Part shown: positions 13,984 to 19,106 of the stretch, piece by piece
Layout: each line of letters opens with the position of its first letter
Position numbering within the stretch: the stretch's first letter is position 1
Assembly: GCA_964440655.1 (NCBI GenBank)
Contig: CAYTTA010000050.1
Coordinates: 1 to 19,106, forward strand
Length of the DNA stretch: 19,106 nt
Direction: 5' to 3'
Origin: CAYTTA01 sp964440655
GTDB taxonomy: Bacteria; Bacteroidota; Rhodothermia; Balneolales; Balneolaceae
The notes under the pieces: generated by a model
Seen by the model: only the letters and a program-made list of their open reading frames with translations
Databases searched by the model: none
Told to the model about the DNA's origin: nothing
Program-made: the position numbers and the translations under genes

Positions 13984-15303
13984 TTGGAAACAGAGATTAC
14001 TGCTAGATCGGCGAGTGTGGAAATCCTGGTCAGATTTGACCAGAAAGGTGTTGTAGAGTTTCAACTGGCAGATGAGCTGGATCCGAGAGAGAGAGGAAGG
14101 GTTCGCGAATATGTCCAGAGTATTTTCCGCCGAAGAAGCTATCTGGATTTTCTGATCGGCGAGTTCTCCAGCATCTCCATTGACGAGATGAACCCGCCCT
14201 TGAAGAACATCCTGCGGGTCGGGCTCTATGACATGCTCTTCATGGACAGCACCCCGGACTACGCCGCCATCAACGAAGCGGTCGAAATCGCCAAGCAGCT
14301 GCTCGGCTCCAAGACGGGAGATCTGGTAAACGCCATACTGAGAAACATCCAGCGGGAGATCAACACCCTTCCGAAGCCTGCCCACAAGGACCGGACAAAA
14401 CTGGTTGCCACCACCTTCTCCCACCCGGAATGGATGGTACGACGCTGGTCCCGGCGTTTCGGCGAGCGGGAGGCGTTTCAGCTCATGCAGGCCAACAACC
14501 AGCGGCCGGCATACTACATCCGTGTCAACAATCTGCGGACCAAGACAGCCAATTTCAAACTCCGGATGGAGAAGGCGGGGATCGACTACACGGAGAGCGA
14601 CTGGCTGCCCGGATACTTCCGGGTCGACAGCGTCCAGCCTTTTCTTGAAAAAGGGTGGATCCAGAAAGGGTTCTGCCAGGTTCAGGATATCGCCGCCGGG
14701 TTCGCCCCCACCATTCTGGACCCGAAGCCGGGAGAATCGATCTACGACCTCTGCGCCGCCCCCGGCACCAAGGCGATCATGATCGCCGATTTGATGGAGG
14801 GTGAAGGCTCCGTGACGGCGGTGGACATCAGCGCCGAGCGGTTGGAGAAGCTGGCCGAGAGCGCCCTCAACTACCGTGCCGAGAACATCAAAATCATGCG
14901 GGGCGATGTCCGGGAGATCTCCCTGAAGGTGACCGACGGGGTTCTGCTGGACGCCCCCTGCACGGGAACAGGTGTATTGAGCAAGCGGGCCGACCTGCGC
15001 TGGCGTCGGACCGAACAGGATCTGGCCGACCTGGTCCAGCTGCAGGAAGAGCTGCTGGACGAGGCCGCCAACATGGTCGCAAAGGGTGGCCGGCTGGTCT
15101 ACAGCACCTGCTCCATCGAACCGGAAGAGAACTGGGAGCAGGTCGAGAAATTCCTGGAGAAATACGACAACTTTGAGCTGGAAAACCTCGAAGACTATCT
15201 GCCCGAAGAGGTGCTGATCGAGGATGGCAAAGCCTATCAGACCTTCCCCCACAAGCATGGCTGTGACGGCCACTTCGGCGTGCGCCTGGTCCGTGTGAAA
15301 TAA
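13984..15303 (+). CDS. rsmB: 16S rRNA m5C967 methyltransferase RsmB
   Basis: The 439-residue protein has an N-terminal NusB-like helical domain at about residues 5-135 (ending 'LVNAILRNIQRE'). It is followed by the RsmB/NOP2 methyltransferase domain: SAM motif CAAPGTK at 257-263, acidic 'VTAVDIS', the PCTGTG motif with Cys326, and the STC motif with Cys376. Two conserved cysteines are expected in this family, the STC one as nucleophile on C6 of cytosine and the PC one helping product release. The start is TTG at 13984 with AAGGAA about 8 nt upstream. The frame gives the standard length and domain order. valS follows on the same strand after about 65-90 nt. Confidence 0.95.
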   Translation: METEITARSASVEILVRFDQKGVVEFQLADELDPRERGRVREYVQSIFRRRSYLDFLIGEFSSISIDEMNPPLKNILRVGLYDMLFMDSTPDYAAINEAVEIAKQLLGSKTGDLVNAILRNIQREINTLPKPAHKDRTKLVATTFSHPEWMVRRWSRRFGEREAFQLMQANNQRPAYYIRVNNLRTKTANFKLRMEKAGIDYTESDWLPGYFRVDSVQPFLEKGWIQKGFCQVQDIAAGFAPTILDPKPGESIYDLCAAPGTKAIMIADLMEGEGSVTAVDISAERLEKLAESALNYRAENIKIMRGDVREISLKVTDGVLLDAPCTGTGVLSKRADLRWRRTEQDLADLVQLQEELLDEAANMVAKGGRLVYSTCSIEPEENWEQVEKFLEKYDNFELENLEDYLPEEVLIEDGKAYQTFPHKHGCDGHFGVRLVRVK

Positions 15304-15393
15304 GGCGACCCGTGACGTTTCAGACCGTTCGGTCCATGGTCGTGTTATTGCACGTCAAGCGCTGCAACCTTGCCCAGTGATGATCCAAAACGT

Positions 15394-18087
15394 ATGAGCG
15401 AGCTACCCAAACAGTACGATCCCGCATCTGCTGAAGAGAAATGGTATACCTTCTGGGAGGAGAACGGATACTTCCACTCCGAGCCCGATGAACGGGAACC
15501 CTATGCGGTGGTGATCCCCCCTCCCAACGTGACCGGTGTCCTTCACATGGGGCACATGCTCAACAACACCATCCAGGATGTACTGGTCCGCCGTGCGCGG
15601 ATGCTGGGAAAGAATGCCTGCTGGGTGCCCGGAACCGACCACGCATCAATCGCCACCGAAGCGAAGGTGGTCCAGCGCCTTCGCGAACAGGGAATCCGAA
15701 AATCCGACCTGACTCGGGAGGAGTTTCTGAAGCACGCCTGGGAGTGGACCGAAGAGCATGGCGGCATCATCCTTCAGCAGCTGAAAAAACTGGGGGCCTC
15801 CTGCGACTGGCAGCGCACGCGCTTCACGCTGGAGGAGGATCTCTATGATGCGGTGATCGACTGCTTTATCGATCTCTATGAGCGGGGGTACATCTACCGC
15901 GGAATGCGGATGATCAACTGGGACCCGCAGGCCCGCACCGCCCTCTCCGATGAGGAGGTGATCCACCGGGAGGTGCAATCCAGGCTTTATCATGTGAAGT
16001 ACCGTGTGGCCGGCTCCGACGAATTCATGGTGATCGCCACCACCCGGCCGGAGACGATTCTGGCCGATACGGCCGTCTGCGTCCACCCGGACGATGAGCG
16101 CTATGCCCATCTGACGGGCAAGACGGTGATCGTCCCGGTTGCGGAGCGCGAAGTGAAGGTGATCGCAGACTCCTATGTCGATCCGGAGTTCGGTACGGGG
16201 TGCCTGAAGGTGACCCCGGCTCATGACGTGAACGACTACGAGATCGGGCAGCGTCACGGGCTCGAGGTGATCAACATGCTGAACGAGGATGGCACGGTGG
16301 CGGCTGAAGCGGGCCACTACATCGGACAGGACCGCTTCGAGGCACGCAAGTCGATCGTGGCCGATCTGGAAAAGCAGGGTCTGCTGGCCGGGGTCGAAGA
16401 GATCACCAACTCGGTGGGATACTCGGAGCGGACCGATGCGGTGGTCGAGCCGCGTCTTTCGCTGCAATGGTTCTGCCGCATGGAGGAGCTGGCCAAGCCC
16501 GCCCTGGATGCCGTGATGGAGGGCGAGATCCGGTTTCATCCGGATAAATTCCGCAACAGTTACCGCCACTGGATGGAGAACATCCGCGACTGGTGTATTT
16601 CCAGGCAGCTCTGGTGGGGCCACCGGATCCCCGCCTGGTACTACGGCCCGGGAGAAGAGGAATATGTGATTGCGCGGACGGCCGGGGAGGCATTGGAGAA
16701 GGCGCGGGAGAAATCGGGGCGCGCCGATCTGCAGGCGGGGGATCTGCATCAGGATGAGGATGTGCTCGACACCTGGTTCTCCTCCTGGCTCTGGCCCATC
16801 TCGGTCTTCGACGGGATCAAGGATCCGGAGAATGAAGATATTCAGTACTACTACCCCACCCAGGATCTGGTGACCGCCCCGGAAATCATGTTCTTCTGGG
16901 TGGCCCGGATGATCATGGCGGGCTATGCCTTCCGTAGGGAGAAGCCGTTCCACAACGTCTACTACCACGGGATTGTCCGCGACGAGAAGCGTCGGAAGAT
17001 GTCCAAGTCGCTGGGCAACTCCCCCGATCCGCTTGAGCTGATCGAGCAGTACGGGGCTGACGGCACCCGGATGGGGATGCTCTTCTCCGCCCCGGCCGGG
17101 AACGACCTGCTCTTTGACCAGGCCCTCTGCGAGCAGGGACGTAACTTCTGCAACAAGATCTGGAACGCCTTCCGCTTTCTGGCGATGCACCGTGAGCCGG
17201 GGCGGGAGTACACCCCTGCCCTTCCGGGAGTGGAGGAGATGGCGGGAACCGGCCTGGATCTGGCGGACCGCTGGATGCTGACGCGACTGCATCAGACCAT
17301 CAAGGCGGTCGAGGAAGATTTCGAGCGATACCGCCTCAACGAGGCGCTGCAAAAGATCTACTCCCTGGTCTGGGATGATTTCTGCGACTGGTACATCGAG
17401 GTGATCAAGCCGGGCGGGCAGGAGAAGAAGATCCCTGCCGAACGGCTCGAGCGGGCCCTCGGATTCTTCGAGGCGCTGATGAAGCTCCTCCACCCTTTCA
17501 TGCCCTTCATCACCGAGGAGATCTGGCAGCGGATTGCCGAGCGTTCGCCCGAAGAGGCGCTGATCGTCTCCCCCTGGCCGGAGTACGATGAATCGAACAT
17601 AGATCCGGCCTCGGCCGATCTCTTCCGGCTCGTCCAACAGATGGTTTCGGCGGTTCGGAACATCCAGGCAGTGGCCGGCATCTCGCCGCGGGTGCCGCTG
17701 ACGCTGGTTATAAAGCCAAAAAGCAAAGATCTGGCTGAACCTCTCGCCTCGGCAGAAGAGGTTTTCCGCAAGCTGCTCCCTCTGGAAACTTTGCAGATTG
17801 ACCCGGCGGCCGGCAAACCATCGGCCTCTGCCTCGGCCGTCGTAGACGGATCGGAGATATACGTTCCCCTGGAGGGGCTGATCGACCTGGAAAAAGAGCG
17901 CGATCGCATCCGCAAAGAACTCGAGCGGACCGAAGGTTTTTTGAAATCCGTCGAGAAAAAACTCTCCAACCCCAGGTTTGTGGACAACGCCCCCGAAGAC
18001 GTCGTAGACCGCGAACGCTCTAAACAGTCTGATGCCCTCTCCAACCTGGATAAACTCAAAGGGCTGCTGGCAGACCTGGGTCAGTAG
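15394..18087 (+). CDS. valS: Valyl-tRNA synthetase
   Basis: The class I synthetase is complete: HIGH-type HMGH at residues 51-54 counted from ATG 15394, the editing (CP1) domain with 'TTRPETILADTAVCVHPDDERY' and 'GTGCLKVTPAHDVNDYEIG', and KMSKS at 535-539. An anticodon-binding helical domain follows (about 640-790), then a C-terminal coiled coil ('LIDLEKERDRIRKELERTEGF'). It charges tRNA-Val and its editing site removes mischarged Thr. ATG 15394 gives 897 residues. A TTG at 15370 in the same frame adds eight residues (LPSDDPKR) and is possible, and neither start has a clear ribosome binding site. Base composition is as in its neighbours. Confidence 0.97.
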   Translation: MSELPKQYDPASAEEKWYTFWEENGYFHSEPDEREPYAVVIPPPNVTGVLHMGHMLNNTIQDVLVRRARMLGKNACWVPGTDHASIATEAKVVQRLREQGIRKSDLTREEFLKHAWEWTEEHGGIILQQLKKLGASCDWQRTRFTLEEDLYDAVIDCFIDLYERGYIYRGMRMINWDPQARTALSDEEVIHREVQSRLYHVKYRVAGSDEFMVIATTRPETILADTAVCVHPDDERYAHLTGKTVIVPVAEREVKVIADSYVDPEFGTGCLKVTPAHDVNDYEIGQRHGLEVINMLNEDGTVAAEAGHYIGQDRFEARKSIVADLEKQGLLAGVEEITNSVGYSERTDAVVEPRLSLQWFCRMEELAKPALDAVMEGEIRFHPDKFRNSYRHWMENIRDWCISRQLWWGHRIPAWYYGPGEEEYVIARTAGEALEKAREKSGRADLQAGDLHQDEDVLDTWFSSWLWPISVFDGIKDPENEDIQYYYPTQDLVTAPEIMFFWVARMIMAGYAFRREKPFHNVYYHGIVRDEKRRKMSKSLGNSPDPLELIEQYGADGTRMGMLFSAPAGNDLLFDQALCEQGRNFCNKIWNAFRFLAMHREPGREYTPALPGVEEMAGTGLDLADRWMLTRLHQTIKAVEEDFERYRLNEALQKIYSLVWDDFCDWYIEVIKPGGQEKKIPAERLERALGFFEALMKLLHPFMPFITEEIWQRIAERSPEEALIVSPWPEYDESNIDPASADLFRLVQQMVSAVRNIQAVAGISPRVPLTLVIKPKSKDLAEPLASAEEVFRKLLPLETLQIDPAAGKPSASASAVVDGSEIYVPLEGLIDLEKERDRIRKELERTEGFLKSVEKKLSNPRFVDNAPEDVVDRERSKQSDALSNLDKLKGLLADLGQ

Positions 18088-18154
18088 GAAGCGGACTTAT
18101 CTATATCCGGCTCTATTGTCCGGACATGACTAACCACAGGGAGGACGGCCCGTC
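18088..18154. other. Short intergenic region between convergent valS and integrase genes
   Basis: 67 nt between the two stop codons. It holds an imperfect CCGG...TCCGG pairing near 18108-18124 and a GACTAAC word, but no U-tract terminator and no clear attI or attC core. Confidence 0.35.
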
Positions 18155-19106
18155 TCATTCCCTATCCAGTGGGCTGATCACTCCCCTTCCACCCTTGTTG
18201 AGCACATGCGTATAGACCATAGTTGTCTTTACACTCTCATGTCCCAGAAGCTCCTGAACCGTCCGAATATCATACCCGTGTCGGAGCAAATGGGTGGCAA
18301 AACTATGCCGTAGCACATGTGGAGTGATTTTTTTACCAATGTCCGCTTTCCTTGCACCAACTTGGACCGCCTTTTGAATATTTCGAGGCGAAATGTAATG
18401 TCTGTGGATCTTTCCTGAATCTTTGTTCAGGAACCGTGATGGGAAGACATACTGCCACTTAAATTCCACAGCGGCTCCAGGCTGTTTTAGAGCAACAGAC
18501 GGGGGTAAAACCGTTTCTCCATATCCTTTTCTTCGATCCCGTTCATGGAGCAGGCGGACCTTCTTTAGATGCAGCTTGATCTCATCAATCAGGCTTTCGG
18601 GCAACATGGTAATCCGGTCTTTCTGTCCCTTCCCTCTTCGAACTGTAATTTGATTGTACCCGAAATCGAGATCCAGAACCCGCAGTCGCAATGCTTCCGA
18701 TATTCGAAGTCCAGACCCATAGATGAGCCGGCAAACCAACCTTTCTACTCCAACCAGATTTCCAAGAAGCCGCCTTACTTCCTCTTCGGAGAGTACAACG
18801 GGCAAGTTCTTCGGGCGCTTCGCACGTTTTAGACTTTTTAATCTGCCAATCTCTCTATCCAGAATATTCCGATAAAGAAAAACCAATGCTGAAAGTGCCT
18901 GATTCTGTGTCGATGCGGACACTCGCTTTTCCAGTGCCAGATGATTGAGAAACCGCTCCACGTCTCTGGAATTCAGGTCAACAGGATTTGACAAGTCATG
19001 AAAACGGACAAAACGTACCACCCACCGGCAATACACCTGCTCTGTTCGAGGGCTATAGTTTCTCCTTCTGATCTCCTGACGAACTCTCTCCAGAAGCTTA
19101 GGTCTG
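18155..19106 (-). CDS. intI: Integron integrase (IntI family tyrosine recombinase), 5' end cut by window edge
   Basis: The frame is open to the right edge. The residues before the nominal start at 19036 (a GTG) continue as 'PKLLERVRQEIRRRNYSPRTEQVYCRW', the standard IntI N-terminus, so the true start lies just beyond 19106. Catalytic tyrosine-recombinase residues are present: Arg in GSGLRISEA (codon 18704-18706), Lys in KGQKDRITML, HVLRH (His codon 18317-18319), the GHESVKTT His, and Tyr in MVYTHV (codon 18212-18214). The IntI-specific extra region, absent from XerC/XerD, is seen as 'LLHERDRRKGYGETVLPPSVALKQPGAAVEFKWQYVFPS'. IntI recombines attI with attC sites of gene cassettes. Its cassette array usually lies on the 5' side of the gene, here beyond the window. 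By eye the gene is about 45-48% GC against roughly 60% in valS, a sign of separate origin. Confidence 0.93.
   Translation of the reverse strand, partial: RPKLLERVRQEIRRRNYSPRTEQVYCRWVVRFVRFHDLSNPVDLNSRDVERFLNHLALEKRVSASTQNQALSALVFLYRNILDREIGRLKSLKRAKRPKNLPVVLSEEEVRRLLGNLVGVERLVCRLIYGSGLRISEALRLRVLDLDFGYNQITVRRGKGQKDRITMLPESLIDEIKLHLKKVRLLHERDRRKGYGETVLPPSVALKQPGAAVEFKWQYVFPSRFLNKDSGKIHRHYISPRNIQKAVQVGARKADIGKKITPHVLRHSFATHLLRHGYDIRTVQELLGHESVKTTMVYTHVLNKGGRGVISPLDRE

Noticed and set aside
13891..15273. 460-codon minus-strand ORF opposite rsmB
   Set aside because: It is the antisense shadow of a protein with intact RsmB catalytic motifs. The translation has no family resemblance.
15646..17637. 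663-codon minus-strand ORF opposite valS
   Set aside because: It is an antisense shadow, common in GC-rich coding sequence. valS is complete with HIGH-type and KMSKS motifs in the other frame.
18088..18154. attI or attC site beside the integrase 3' end
   Set aside because: The GACTAAC word is not a match to the GTTRRRY core, there is no paired hairpin, and attI is normally on the 5' side of intI.

Overview
The window looks like a chromosomal scaffold from a moderately GC-rich member of the Bacteroidota/Balneolota/Rhodothermota side of the FCB group. Four things point there. A gene for bacillithiol synthase (bshC) is present. AtpD carries the extra segment after the VGERTREG motif that I associate with Bacteroidota and Rhodothermota enzymes. 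atpD and atpC form their own small operon with no other F1 genes beside them. Shine-Dalgarno signals are mostly weak, and TTG or GTG starts are frequent. The phylum call is inference and no genus can be named. Layout, left to right: (1) A minus-strand pair at 1-2116, a bifunctional-nuclease-domain protein with a UVR motif followed one base later by bshC, which runs off the left edge. (2) A plus-strand pair at 2317-4604, a DUF3298/RsiV-like lipoprotein and a phytoene-desaturase-like FAD oxidoreductase that overlap by 4 nt. (3) A segment at about 4592-8538 bounded by two arrays of the same palindromic repeat (period about 75 bp) in opposite orientations. Between the arrays lie an iron(III)-type ABC permease (+), its probable substrate-binding lipoprotein (-, convergent), a 21-bp minisatellite and a DUF3185 small membrane protein (+). 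The right array runs into a 100-N scaffold gap. (4) A housekeeping block at 8656-18087: DUF971 protein (-), unknown membrane protein (+), SlyD-like FKBP isomerase and a cupin-like protein (+), a minus-strand atpD-atpC-O-methyltransferase run, then rsmB and valS (+). (5) At the right edge, a minus-strand integron integrase (intI type) that is AT-richer than its neighbours and lacks its first codons. Functionally the core genes are ordinary: ATP synthesis, rRNA methylation, valyl-tRNA charging, protein folding, bacillithiol synthesis and ferric-iron uptake. The unusual part is the repeat architecture. Two inverted arrays of a palindrome-rich tandem repeat flank the iron-transport genes, the first array forms the 3' end and stop codon of the oxidoreductase gene, and an integron integrase is encoded about 10 kb away. 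The repeats have an outward AAC...GTT topology that loosely recalls integron attC sites. They do not match the canonical core and they enclose no cassettes, so that link is only a hypothesis. I see no rRNA, tRNA, CRISPR array or complete insertion sequence.
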